Below, in pieces: positions 34,780 through 46,800 of a DNA stretch of 64,000 nucleotides. The notes under the pieces are model-generated. The model was not told the DNA's origin. It searched no databases and was given only the letters and a program-made list of their open reading frames with translations. This stretch comes from Pyronema omphalodes. Lineage: Eukaryota > Ascomycota > Pezizomycetes > Pezizales > Pyronemataceae. The position numbers and the translations under genes were made by a program. Numbering within the stretch: the stretch's first letter is position 1; each line of letters starts with the position of its first letter. The stretch spans positions 310,001 to 374,000 of the forward strand of contig JAJJXM010000033.1 in assembly GCA_024516155.1 (NCBI GenBank), read 5' to 3'.

Positions 34780-36987
34780 GCTAGTGCACCACATCCTAGC
34801 CGAATAGGGGAACATACGTACTAATTTAGGGCTTGATGTCTAGGGTAATTAGGGCCATCGATACGACGATACCTGTTACCCCGCCGTGCTTCCGAGAATA
34901 GTACCTGTGTACGAGGTGCATACTACGAAAATAGAGCTGTATTAAAAAGGTTTTCCCTTTGGTATCAATTATTTTCTTCTAGCTGATATGATCCGAAACA
35001 AAAATTGAAATAGCTATTTGGAAATAAGCCATGTGTTAAAACACCATGTATTCATTTCATTGTCTAGTCATCTGCTGACAGAAATCTGAAAAGCCCATGC
35101 AGGACCAAAGAAAAACTGAATCCCGTAATGGTGGGCCAAGCCACCTAGTGAGGCCAAATAACTTCCTAACCCGATAAGATTCATCTGAGGAAAATTAAGA
35201 ACAAAACACAAAAAAACAGAACGAACAAAAAGAAAGAAATCTTTTGAAAAAAAAAAGAAAACATAAAAATGAGTAATGAAAATCCTTCCCGTGCGTTCTA
35301 AAAGCATGTATAAATTACAAAATCCACAAAATCTAAAATACTCCTAACTCCTTGTATATGCATGTATGAATGAAACAATGATCAACAGTTACAAACCCCT
35401 TTACACCGACTAGCAGGTCCAAACAGCAATCATCTACTGCCATCTTTAATTGCAATCCTTATAATTACATTTAAAGCTACGAGCCTTGTTCCGCAGATTG
35501 TCTGCAACCCCCCTACAATGAAAAGAAATCATCAGCATCCAGACACCAATTAATCCTGAAATCCATTTCCTTCTCCCGTAGGGGTGTCGGGCATACGTAC
35601 CATACCCATCTGTTCTTCGCACTGTTCCCAGTAAAAAGGAACCCTTCACACTTATAATGCTCGTAAAACGAACAACAGCCATTTTCGATAGTATAGCTGA
35701 CCGTTCTATCCCTCATGCGGTCTGGTATTCTTTTGCACCTATTCGCTTCGTCTCTGATATGACTGTACATATGTATTCTCGGATAGGCCTCGGATCCATC
35801 CCATCTCCATCCTTGATAGGCGTAAAGGCCGATTTGTGTATAACCATCGTAGATCCTGGGGTCTCTTATCTGATACCACTGGAGGTCTTTGCCGTTCATT
35901 GGATCTCGTTTTTCTTGTGCTGGAAGACATGATGCCATGGTTGATAATGCTGTGAGGACGAGGAATGTGAGTTGGCCAACCATTTTGATCTATATTAAAC
36001 CAATAGATGTAATAATTCCTGAGTGAATGTGGTGTATTTATTGATAATGAGCGTAGTTATGTTTAAAACGAAAGTGGGAAAGAATGTTGATAAAAGATCT
36101 GCCACGATTTAGAAGAAAAGAATGGCTGTGATGAAGAACAATGCTGAACTGCGGGATTACGCAGATATTTAACCGGGAATCTCCATCTTCACAGAATTAT
36201 ACAAAACTATACAGATGTACACAGAGTTCACAGAGTTCACTCTATTTCCATTACCAGTATAATTGAAAACCTGACTTTGAACCGTGGCGCTGCATGTCAG
36301 GAGGTGTGGCGTGCGTTGACATTACTGGAACGAATCCCAATCCGCACAGAGCAATGTGTGTAACGTCGTTATGTTTAAATATTCCAACAAATTAGCGTTT
36401 CTTGTCCATAGGTAAACAGTTTAGGTTCGATTAGCGAACGGTAAAAAAAGAAATATTCCAAGCTTTCCACTAGCCAGTTTACATAAGATGTCAATTTAAC
36501 GTCCGTACCTGACGTGCGACAGGATACCTGATGCTCTAAATGTTTGCTTGTGATTTCCTCCAGAGACCAGCTCCCATCCCTAGACTTTCCAGCATGTTCG
36601 GAAGATATCATACACGTTGTAAGGTGCCATAACAAACATGTAATCGTTCTAAATATGCCCCTCTTCTCTGTTTCTACCACGCCATATGCACCATAACCCC
36701 TTCAGTCGTTCCTGGCCTTACTGCACATTGTAGTAATCCTACTAAAGCCAGAATTTTGCCAGTTTATCGTGAGGTATCAGTCATCCTAGGTATGTTCCGG
36801 GTAATTACCACCTCCTTTCAATCCCTTGATATTCCCGTCGATTCCCATTGATGTTCGTCGGCAGTGACCACAACCCCCAACATTGAATATTCAAGGACTA
36901 ACTGAACCGGAGCAAGATCCGCGGGTAAGCTTCCATGATCAACTCTCCCCGCCCTATTCAAAGTCCCGCCCTCTAATTCCCGTTCCT
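34780..36987. repeat. Tandem segmental duplication, unit 3 (continuous with intact mgs1)
   Basis: Left flank GTGCGGCTAG...GGGGAACATACGTA (about 34785-34833), CCGCCGTGCTTCC (about 34882) and CTGATATGATCCGA (about 34983). Then follow secreted-protein paralogue 3 and the shared downstream block (36270-36480, 36880-36940). The unit runs straight into mgs1 exon 3, so this is the probable parental arrangement. Confidence 0.8.
35446..35983 (-). CDS. Small secreted cysteine-containing protein, paralogue 3 (candidate effector)
   Basis: Exons 35601-35983 and 35446-35512 flank an 88-nt intron (35513-35600, GTACGT donor, TTGTAG acceptor); product 149 aa. It has the same layout as paralogue 2: signal peptide ending near SCLP, QEKR dibasic site, aromatic-rich centre (YDGYTQIGLYAYQGWRWDG), six mature-region Cys with GCCSFYEHYKC, and a C-terminal KCNYKDCN. 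The intron contains a stop in the exon 1 frame, so splicing is needed for the conserved tail. It lies about 1 kb from the mgs1 stop, on the same strand. No catalytic motif is visible. Apoplastic effector, antimicrobial or structural secreted protein are all possible. Confidence 0.78.
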
Positions 36988-38808
36988 TTAAAATGGAGTC
37001 TCATACCCATACTCTTCCTCATTCTCATATTCCAGATCCGGATCAACCTTCTCTCCCAAATCATTATCATCCAAAAACCTAACTCCCTCCAATTCCTTTG
37101 GTAAATACTATGATTACAGTCAGCATCTATCTCTCTTCTCATTTCGCTGGTCCAATGTTATCTTATCAAACCTACCTCCTGCTTAACCCTCCCATCCCTA
37201 TAATCCGGGTTATATTTATATCCCTTCCCATAATCCAATTCCTCCATCAACCTGGTCGGAGCATTCCTTAAATGCAATGGTACTGGAGCCCCTGCCTTCT
37301 CTGGGTCCTCTTTCAACAAACTCATCACTTTTCCATATGCTTTATAAGACCTAGTGCTCTTTCTTGCCAGTGCCAGAGCTGTAGCACAATGTGCCAAATT
37401 AATTCTAGCCTCGGGAAGTCCCACCTGTTGAACCGCCAACACCGTTGCAGTGGCTAAAGAAAGCATAGAATTATCCGCCAATCCAACATCTTCAGAGGCA
37501 ATAACAACCATTCTTCTAGCTATAAACAAAGGATCTTCTCCTCCCGCTAACATTCTTCCCAACCAGAATAATGCAGCGTCGGCACAAGAACCTCGGATGG
37601 ACTTATGGAATGCAGAGATGTGGTCGTAATGCATATCTCCGGAACGATCATAGACAAGAGTTTTGGTAAGGGATTGTTTTAGACGGGCTTTGGTGATGTT
37701 GGGTTGCGTACAAAGGGACAGGGAGAGTTCGAGAAGGTTTAAGGCACTGCGGGCATCTCCGTCGGAAACAAGGGCTAGGTGGGTGATGAATTCGTCATCT
37801 ATAAGAGCGGGAGGTTTTGAGTCGGGGGACTCAGATAACAGGGCTCGTCGGAGAATTGCTTCGATGGAGGATTGGGAGAGTTTTATAAGTGTGAATGTTC
37901 GGCAACGGGATAAGAGTGCGCTCTGGACTTTGAAGGAGGGGTTTTCGGTCGTTGCACCGATTCTACAGCACTTATCAGCCACAGTTGCCCCCTGCCCAGT
38001 CTTGGGATTTTGGTAAATATATCAGGAAGGGACGGGTGACGGACAAGGTGATTTCTCCTTTCTCTACAGGAGCTAAAAACGCATCTTGTTGCGTTTTATT
38101 GAGCCGATGAATCTCATCAACAAACAATATTGTCTTTTTCCCAGTGAGTAATAACTCACTCCTAGCCTCTTGGAACACTTTTTTAAACTCCGGTATACCA
38201 CTAGCTGTGGCTGAAAGCTCAATAAACCGGGCTTTTGACACGTTAGAAATCACCCGTGCAATTGTAGTTTTTCCACATCCCGGAGTTCCCCATAGAATCA
38301 TAGAAGGCACCCTTCCATCTTCTATCAGCCCTCGTAATACCCCTCCTTTACCAACCAAGTCTTGTCCACACACTTCATCCAATGACATTGGCCGCATCTT
38401 TTCAGCCAGTGGCATGGCTCCTCTTAACATCTCACTAGCCCTGAGCCGTTTTGTAGGTGGAGGTTGCTGTTGTACAGGCGCATCCTGCTTTATATCTTCA
38501 TCCTCCAATGCTCTTTTTTCAAGTCTAGGTGGTGGCCTCGGAACCTGTGTCTCGGCTTTTGATCGCGAAGGTGCAGGTGCAGGTACTACAGCCACCGAAG
38601 ACTTTCGGGAAGTGAATATTCTAGCGAGTGGGGCTTTTGGAGTCTTCGGAGTCTTGGGAGTCTGCGGTGGTTCGGCGGAGGAGGTGGCGCCGGAGGAGGA
38701 GGATGGTGTCTCAGTGACAGACTCGGTGGAGCAATTGCTATCGAGGTGTGTGTTAATAGCATGGATAGGAATTTCCTTCGAGCAGACGGGACATGGCACA
38801 AGAACCAT
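36988..38808 (-). CDS. mgs1: DNA-dependent ATPase Mgs1 / WRNIP1 (AAA+)
   Basis: Nuclear AAA+ ATPase of the WRNIP1/RarA family, acting with PCNA and ubiquitin at stalled replication forks. Three exons: 38045-38808, 37176-37962, 36988-37107, giving 556 aa. Intron 1 (37963-38044, GTCCGT...CTGTAG) rejoins KGEITL to IGATTENPSF. Intron 2 (37108-37175, GTAGGT...CATAG) adds the conserved tail YLPKELEGVRFLDDNDLG. The N-terminus has a UBZ-type zinc finger (C6, C9, H21, C26) that should bind ubiquitin. Walker A is GTPGCGKTT (about 175) and Walker B is ILFVDEIHR (about 228). The C-terminal RarA-like region includes EDVGLADNSML and YKYNPDYRDG. The start is the ATG of MVLVPCPVC. Fragments of this gene are duplicated at 32160-32240 and 34437-34770. 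Confidence 0.95.
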
Positions 38809-39271
38809 TGCTATGGCTAGTAATTGTGTACGGAACTGTGGGGTTGGCCAACGTTGGTAGCTGGTAGCCGGTAGCTGGTGGACGCGTGAAATTTCAATCA
38901 CGATAATTGAGGTGGTACTGAGATCTGAAGCTGTTCTGCTAGGGTTGACGCGTCGCGACCAGACAGGGGATCTGTAGCAGCGGCCAGTCAAAGCAAACTT
39001 CCAACCGGCGGCGGCGATAAATTCACATCGGAACCAGGTGGCGATTTACCTTTAACTCCGATAACGACGATAATGCAAGATGATGGTATTAACAAGACAG
39101 ATAATCTAAAACACATTATACACAAAAACAACTCCACAAACAACACAAATCAATCCAATAAGCTGAACCCGTGTGAAAGCCAAGTGTCACTGCTTAACAA
39201 AACAAACTCCCGATACAAAAACAAACCCGCGACCCCCATTCATCCATCCTTCCATTCTCCCCAAACATCAA
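38809..39271. other. 5' flank of mgs1 and 3' flank of the next gene
   Basis: 463 bp, including GATAACGACGATAATG near 39060 and A-rich sequence to 39180. No gene recognised. Confidence 0.4.
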
Positions 39272-39610
39272 CTACTGACTCTGACTTTGAGCTGCCTACA
39301 GTTGATCCCCTCAGTCAGCATCCGTTCACCGTAGCAATGTTATAAAACTCACCCTCGCCTGCATCGCCTCCTTCTCCTGCATATTCCTCATAGCCCTTAA
39401 TCTCTGCTCATCCATCTGAATCTTCCTCCTTAACTCCTCCAATCTCTTTTCCTGAGCTGCAAGCTCTTCTCTTTCCTTCGCACGCTGGATGTCTACACCG
39501 TTGATTTTTCCATCATCTGTGAAGGATAAGATTGACGGGTCGAAGTTTAGAAGGCTTCCGGGATTGTTGTTAGAGGAGCTGGAGGAGGAGAGAGGAATAT
39601 CTAGGACCAT
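39272..39610 (-). CDS. Small hypothetical coiled-coil protein
   Basis: Exons 39353-39610 and 39272-39295 flank a 57-nt intron (39296-39352, GTGAGT donor, GCTGAC branch, CTGTAG acceptor). The product is 93 aa. It starts MVLDIPLS with a Ser/Asn tract, followed by LLNFDPSILSFTDDGKINGVDIQRAKERE, then a strongly helical Glu/Arg/Gln-rich segment (EKRLEELRRKIQMDEQRLRAMRNMQEKE) and a short Gln/Ser tail. I do not recognise the family. Consensus splice sites and the regular heptad-like pattern support a real gene. The frame extends upstream without an ATG, so I start at 39610. Confidence 0.6.
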
Positions 39611-40810
39611 TGTGACCGGTTGGATGAAGTTCTGTGAGTTGTGAGTTGTGAGGGTGGAGATTGCTGAGTCTGGTGAGTCCGATGAGCCTGGTGAACTTGA
39701 TGTTGTGATTTTGAAAGAGGGAATAGGAGGGTTCCGGGGATTTTGAATCGTCGCGACCGACTTCTTGTCGATCACATACTTAGCAATGCCAATCCATAAG
39801 ATGATCGTCTGAATAGTCTAGGATAGGAAAGGATTGAGCCACTATGCAGTTATGAATATTTACGAGGCTGGAGTGGAGCTGGAGCGGGGGAATGTGAATA
39901 AAAACATAAACAAACTCATAGGGGAAACGTTTTCGAGTGAGGATCTGTGCGAACACCAGCTGTTATTAGTTTGGCACGTCTCAAATATATTGCTCCTAAT
40001 ATACATACAGATCTTGGAATACTGCATTAGAAATGGCAATGTTATAGCCAAAATTATGATGCGAATATATACATAACTACATCAATAGTGGATGTTGTTT
40101 AGAACCTTAAGGATACATAGGGCCCTTTATTTCCTGCAATAGAGTTTACCTGTGCCCTGACATTTTTTATGCTCATATGCCATAGCAGGATCACCAATTT
40201 TATGGCCTCTGTAGTGTCGATCTCCATAACAAAACAAAGTCAAACCGCAACCGACGATCAATTAAACAGATACTTGGAGCTTGGAGCGCGAGGGAAAACG
40301 ATCATGAAATATCACTAGCACCTCTGCCGGTAAGGCTCTGTGGTATTACTATTCACCAACTATTATATAATCACATGCTTTCCTTCATAGAAATACTGCC
40401 TCATAACACCCAAAACTTTTAAACAACCCTAAATAACCCTAAATATGAAACTCTAAAAATGCAAACTATGCAAATCATGCAAGTGATGCAATTATCCCAC
40501 GTAAATAAAAAAAAAGGAAGGAAAGAAAAAGAAAAAGAAAATATCACTATCAAAAGAATGTTAAAAGGAAATTCATCAGTATCCCGCTTGAGCTTTAAAA
40601 TTCCATGCTTAACCACCCTTTGCTGCATATACATCATATAGAGTTTTACTATCCATCACCCTACTAATATAAAACTCAAGTTATACACACACAAATAGCT
40701 CCCTTCCCCGTCCCACCTCCGGCCATCCTTCCCCCAAACCAGCAGCTTCCATCATATTCTCCTTTAAAAAATTAGAGTAACCGCCACCCTAACCTTCATT
40801 TATCTCCACA
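39611..40810. other. Intergenic stretch
   Basis: Contains ATGCAAACTATGCAAATCATGCAAGTGATGC-type short repeats around 40458-40490 and an A/G run at 40507-40540. No convincing gene. Confidence 0.4.
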
Positions 40811-41146
40811 CTATACCCTATGCCTTGAACACAAAATACAAATACATTCCCACGCGAAACACACCAATGCCCATGTAACATAGTCCCAAGGTAAGCCATT
40901 AGATTTTTTTGTCGATTGTGTAGATATCAGAACTATCTGTCCTGCAGATTTGGATCTTGGTATCGATGGAAGTATCGCGATATACTGATGAATTGATTCG
41001 AGTCTTTGACTTTCTGAGATTGTCTTCTTCTTCCTGCGATTCGGCAACAATTCCCCAGCTTGTCTGTCAATCTGATAGGGGGTTTTCTTTCCTCCTTTTT
41101 CCTCCTCTTGCTCCTCTTCCTCGGCGCTGCCGTGACTTCCATCCAC
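40811..41146 (-). CDS. Unresolved possible exon(s), charged low-complexity protein
   Basis: Open frame with a Glu/Lys-rich start (SAEEEEQEEEKGGKK), a middle part PYQIDRQAGELLPNRRKKK and a hydrophobic C-terminus (YVTWALVCFAWECICILC) that could cross a membrane. There is no ATG at its start, so it would need an upstream exon, perhaps the one at 41322-41603, but I could not find a convincing donor and acceptor pair. An alternative frame (ATG near 41137) codes a 69-residue basic peptide. I do not recognise either product. Confidence 0.2.
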   Translation of the reverse strand: MDGSHGSAEEEEQEEEKGGKKTPYQIDRQAGELLPNRRKKKTISESQRLESIHQYIAILPSIPRSKSAGQIVLISTQSTKKSNGLPWDYVTWALVCFAWECICILCSRHRV

Positions 41147-41321
41147 CCATTAATTGATTGATATCCTTTCCTTCGGTTTCTCCAATTCAGCAATTAGTAC
41201 TTAACACCACCTCATTCCCTCCCCCCATCCCTCTTCTTCCATCATCCCAATCCAACCCAATTCAACCCAATTTCATAAACCCCCAATTCCCTTCTCCCCA
41301 AATCCCTCCAATCAAAACCCC

Positions 41322-41603
41322 CTATAAATTCCAAATTGAGCTCGCCTCCTTAAACCTCGCCTCTCTCCCAGCTTTCTTCCTCCTCGCAGTCTCCGGATCC
41401 AAAATCGAATCCAACCCCAAAGACATTTTACTTTCGCAGGCCATTGTTCGAGGAATAACTGGAGGTAACGGCGATACGATTCTTTGTGGTGGCTTCGGTT
41501 TTTTCCGTAAAAGGTGCCGGGTTGAGGGGATATGCGGGGAATACTGTTTGGTGATGGAATTGGTGGATGTACTGCTGCTACTCCGGCGGAGGGGCAGACA
41601 CAT
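41322..41603 (-). CDS. Small hypothetical basic protein or first exon
   Basis: 93-codon frame starting MCLPLRR, with a Ser/Thr-rich basic N-terminus that could be a mitochondrial presequence. A Pro-rich stretch and a charged helix (DPETARRKKAGREARFKEASS) follow. It ends at a TAG within AT-rich sequence and may continue by splicing. No family recognised. A 139-codon frame overlaps on the same strand and a 161-codon frame on the other; the composition of this one looks the most protein-like, but that is weak evidence. Confidence 0.3.
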   Translation of the reverse strand: MCLPLRRSSSSTSTNSITKQYSPHIPSTRHLLRKKPKPPQRIVSPLPPVIPRTMACESKMSLGLDSILDPETARRKKAGREARFKEASSIWNL

Positions 41604-42403
41604 TTTGATAGCGAGAAAAGGCGGTTTAGAGGCTGATGATTGATGATTGGGGCGCGCTGTGGATGCGTAGATGCGTGGCTGCGTGGCTGCGCGGAGGGAG
41701 GTAATTGAGCGGAGTGGATCGATGACGACAACGACGTTGACGACGTCCTTGGTGTGACTTTTGAAGGTAGAAGTCGCTTATAGCAATAACGAAAGTAATT
41801 GTGTTTCTGGGTTGCCTCGTAGAGGAAGTTCGTTCAGGGAAGCAGATACAAGTAAATAAACGAAACTAAACGTGAGATTATGATGTTTCTGGTTTCTGGG
41901 GGGGAAAGGAGGTGCACGAGTATTTTGATGCATTCCTCTAGGATTTGGGGATTAAAACACGATTGACGTGGCAGTTAAGACAGGGAAGGCATGGCAAGGA
42001 AGGTCAAGGAAAGACAAGGTGTTGATGCATGCAACGCAGCAACGATTGCCTAATTTGTTTGTCCAATTAACTGTTCGGATATTTCCATGGCCTGCATATA
42101 TGGCCATATGAAAACCCTTTTTTATGTAACTTCGACGGCCCTGTGAAAGTAGACTATGTATAGCTATGTATAAACGGTATCTGCCGGAGTTGGGATTGTG
42201 TTTCGGAAGTGTTACAAGGGGTTTAGATGATGATCCTATATGTGTATGTTTTCTTTTTCATCCCGCCACGGGTTATGAATGATGAGTGGTGAGTGGACGG
42301 TACACCGTATAATGCTTGCCGGCATGAGACCTGGCAACGGGCTGGGGAAAAGCTTGGCTGAAGGAAAGCTGGTTGACCGTTGGTTACACCGGTACCTACC
42401 CTT
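41604..42403. other. Intergenic stretch
   Basis: GTGGCTGCGTGGCTGCG near 41670 and GGAAGG.CAAGG repeats near 41990 are the only local structure. No gene. Confidence 0.4.
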
Positions 42404-42525
42404 GTAATTTCGCACGATAACCACATCAGGCACGGTTTTTACGATTCCTGGGCTGAAGGCGCCTGAAACTACAGTTTTGTGAGCATCAAAGCTAAACCCA
42501 TATTTCAGCTTTAAACCGTAGCGAA
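42404..42525 (+). repeat. Dispersed repeat family 2, copy 2
   Basis: Aligns with 7925-8050 in the same orientation (CGATAACCACATCAGGCACG, then CCTG, CTACAGTTTTGT, AAAGCTAAA). The segment just left of it (GAAAGCTGGTTGACCGTTGGTTACACCGGTAC, 42364-42395) recurs at about 44184-44220 as GAAAGCTAGCTGACCATTGGTTACACCGACCGGTAC. Confidence 0.5.
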
Positions 42526-43821
42526 TTTTCTAAAATTTATTCAACTTTACGATTCTTCGGTGGCTCCAAGTTTTGTATACACTTGCTTGATTTCAAAATC
42601 CCGAACTTCATTTTGGCACGAAATAGTCCCAAACCTGTCTTCAACAGCTGGAAGATGCGTCAAAGAACTTCCAGTGTCTTCCATGTGTAAACAGAGGTAG
42701 AAAGAAACCAACTGGCCTTGTCAAATGACGTGCCGATGGTGCTCTGAGCGTCTGGTTTTTCGCAACAGCATTTCCGTCGTCAAATATGAAATGAAAAGCA
42801 AAGTGATTAAGTTTCACAATCTCTGTGCGCTACTTTTGTGGGAGCGTTATCTTATCACTCATTTCAGAGTGAAATGAAGAACCAAAAGTCGAGATTTGGT
42901 GATACTTGTCATGGCGTTGAGTACCGGGGATGTGGGGTTTCGAGTGATACCGCATTATTCTAACCTCCGGCTTCCCTTCCTCCACTTTCTTCCACATCAC
43001 CTACCATCAAACTTCGCTTTCTTCTCTCGGGCTGTCAGCTTTCTCTCACCTCTAACCCCCGAACCTCCACCTCCACTCCTCGAGCCGAGTACAAGGTGCC
43101 GATCAAGGAACAACCACAGTTTTCGGTCATGGATTCGTATTCGCATTCCCTATTTGCCTACGATCAGTGGAATTCGGTGTTTGAGTTTGTGTTGTTCAGG
43201 AAAAATTGCTGATTTTATCACAATCGTGAAATCAGTTTCTTTAGACATTAACAAGAAGAATAGAGCCTATCCAGGTCCCTACATTGTCATAATATTGTAA
43301 GGAACGAACACTACATGTGATTCTTTCTGCTGGACCCTGCTATTCTCACTACGCATTAACTTTGTTCTGACAACTTCATAGGGCTACACAGACGAACTTC
43401 CCCCTTCAGTATCCGTTATGATTGGCAACAGTTACCCCAAGCGATCGTTTTCCCATCTTATCATTGCTGATACCTCTGGACCTTGTTTGACTCTCGTTGC
43501 TCTCTGGTCGCTTTTAACTGACCATCCCAAATTAGCAAGATGACTTGGTCCAATCTCCAAGCACGTTGACAGCGGAACAATAAAATAAGACCAAATTTTT
43601 AGAGCTCGGACAAGCAACACACCCAAATATCTTGGTTATAGCGCAGAATACGAATACAACAGCCAAGAGTTGCTTCCTGAAGAATTCTGGCAATTCGATT
43701 CCTTCAAGCTAACGAGAATCTCAATTCAAGAAGCTAAGACATTACATCAAGACGCACATTGAAGAGCCTATCAAATACCAAAAACTGGTTCTTGGACAAC
43801 GAAATATTCCCAAACTGGCGG

Positions 43822-43863
<42 letters not shown>

Positions 43864-46800
43864 CTTAAACATTCCCAACCGCAAGGCGGGGCGATTCTTA
43901 TCGGGCAATATTTTCGATTTTACGGGATCCCAAGCGCAGGCAAACCATTATCAGGTATCTAAATGCAAAAGAAATCACATTCCATGAATAAAAGAGACGC
44001 TAGGGGTCCTGTGAGGCGATAGCTTTGTGATACACCATCCAAGACTTATGAGTACCAATGGTTGAAATGGACGATGCCTCTTAGAAATACATTACCAAGG
44101 AAATTGTGTCTAAATATCAAGGAATATTCATTATCTGTTTGGCCTGTCTTCTATTCATGAACCCATGAGCTGATATGATGACAGAAAGCTAGCTGACCAT
44201 TGGTTACACCGACCGGTACATATACATACACATCATACTTTCTCAATCATCATTGATCATCTATACATATGTATCTACAGAACCAACAAAAAAAAGGCCA
44301 GAGGCTTCGGTAGGCAAGGGGTTATGTACTCTACTCGAGAAGGGCTTGCTTTTTTCTTTTCCTTTTTTTTTCTTTTTTTGTTGGAAAAGTTCTGTTCCTT
44401 GAATTCTTGGTTGCAGCCATCGAATTTCGACTTTCTGCTGGCTTGGACAGGGTAGGATAGGATAGGATAAGGATGGGAATTGGCGTTGGTGTTGTCGATC
44501 ACGGAAACTAACATTAGCTATGTATGAGCTCGAAACTGATCCGAATTCTGGAGAAGGAAGTTAGAACAGAAGTACAGAAGCATAGAAGCACGGAAGCTCG
44601 CAAAGCGCAGAAGCACAGAAGCTCGCAAAAGTATAGACTTTCGCGTAGTACATACAGGGAGAATAAAACTACGACCGTCGACATCATATCTGCTCCATCA
44701 GCATCGATATCAACCCGGACCATCACCATGACTATGACCATCACCATGACCACCTCTGGCCCAAGCATATCATCGATGTCGTTATCGTGTCTACCGCACA
44801 ACCCTTTTCATCAAGGCCACGGTCTCAGGTGTTTCGTTTTCCATTGTGCCATGGCAAAGATAGATCATCACGATTCACGCTGGCGGCTGGCTACCTATCG
44901 CTATCGATCGGTAGTTTCTTCTTATATGGCCCGTGTAGGTACCTGGTACACACATAGCTGTAGATAGCCAGCTGCCAGCCTTAGAAGTTAGAATGGGGTA
45001 TGTATGGTGCAGGCTTACAGCTGTAGGGTAGCACCATAGCACCATAGCTTCCCGGCGCCGGCTCAGGCTCCGGTCCCGGTCCCGGGTTCGCAGTTCGCAA
45101 GTATTACCCCTATCAAGCGAAGCGGAGGGAACAGGCTGTAGTGTCGCAGTGGATGACTAGAAACCACCAAAAACTTGACATCAATGGCCCTAAGATCTTC
45201 GGTAAAGCACATTCGGCAACCCGGCAGAGATAATCAACAAATCAACAAGACCCGACGTACATAGACGATGAGTGAGTGAGTGAAAGTGTAGAAGCTTGAA
45301 CACGCGATCTACACCGGCCAGTTTCTACACCGGTTTATGATAATATGGAAACCGACACACATAGCACTCACTCACGATAGGTGAACAGTGCGTTGATAAT
45401 AACACCATAGCGATAGTCTTCCGAATGATTTTGATTCTTAACCCGTTGGAACGGGAGGGGAGGGCAGAGAGGGTGCATTCTAGCTACGTACTCTACATAC
45501 GCCATACATACATACGCGACAGCTCGCTCCGCCACCTAATCCCAGATATGCCAGGTATGCTAGGTATTAGCCGAGCCGAAATATCTTTTCAAATCATACG
45601 AAGACCCGACTGGCTGGAGAGAGAAAGTCGGTTAAAGTCAGGCAAAGCCTACAAAAACTAGGATCATCTGAACGACTTGTGTCACTGTATAATGCCCATA
45701 ACGAAGGAAAAGGATAGAGCACTTTACATGGACATTCTGATTTTTAGGGTATGTCTGTGTGTATACGATTGGATATGAACAACCAACCATAGCTACAACT
45801 GTAGCTAGCGAGAGGAGTTTTTCCGAGTTTCTAGAGTTTCTAGAGTTTCCGAGTTTCGGGATTTCTACATACGGCGGCTAGCTATGTAGCTAGTGGACAC
45901 CTCAGCTTCCAAGGCTTCGCATAGCCACACGCGACTCGAGAGCTTCTAGAGCTTCCATCATCGCATAACGAACTAACCAACTAAGTCAACTGAATTGAAC
46001 ACAAATGGGCGCACTCACCGGTATCGTCACAACGTCATACCTAGGCACGAAGGATGAGCCTCGATTCCTTCGCTTCCTTGGGTTTTCAGTTCCTTCTGTT
46101 TTCGGTGCCCTCTGTTTTCAATTCCTTCGGTTCCTTGGGGCTTCGGCTTTCGGTTCCTTCTGTTCCTCCAGTTCATCATTTCGAGGTACATTTGAGGATA
46201 GCGGATGATGTAATGTATAAGCCACATCAACAACCAACAATATCGAATTGAAAAAGTTTTTCTCAGTTATGCAAATTTTTACAGACGATCCATCGAACTA
46301 AAATATTATCAGACTTCATCTTTGAACTAAGAAAGCAAGCAGGCGGTTAATAAGCGAATTAACTTTAGTATCTAGGTATGTAGCATCTAGGATGTATCGT
46401 GATTCATGTGCGTATACACAAGCCTACAAGCTCAAGTGTTTCGAAATCGCAACAACTCCACCAATCCTAACTATTCTACCAATTAACCATATCAACCAAC
46501 CAACCAACCAACCAAGACGATCCAACAACTTATGTATTATCAGCTACTATAATAAGTTACTATCGTTTACTGTAGAGTCATTCAATACTCCGACTTTTTT
46601 ACAGCCCGCCAGCTTTATTCAGTGGCGTTTTCACTTTGTGGCTTTCTGTTACCTGTATGCCCATGCCCTTGCCCTTGCTTCACATAACTTAACTTGACCA
46701 ATACTTGTAGCGGTTGTAATACTAGATTCATGCGTAGGGAGCTTCATTGGCCAGGCTAGCTTACATAGGCGACCGACGTAACTTACATTCCAGAGTCAGT

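Noticed and set aside
43824..43863. Short regular repeat considered as a CRISPR-like array
   Set aside because: It is a pure tetranucleotide microsatellite without spacers, in a eukaryotic genome.
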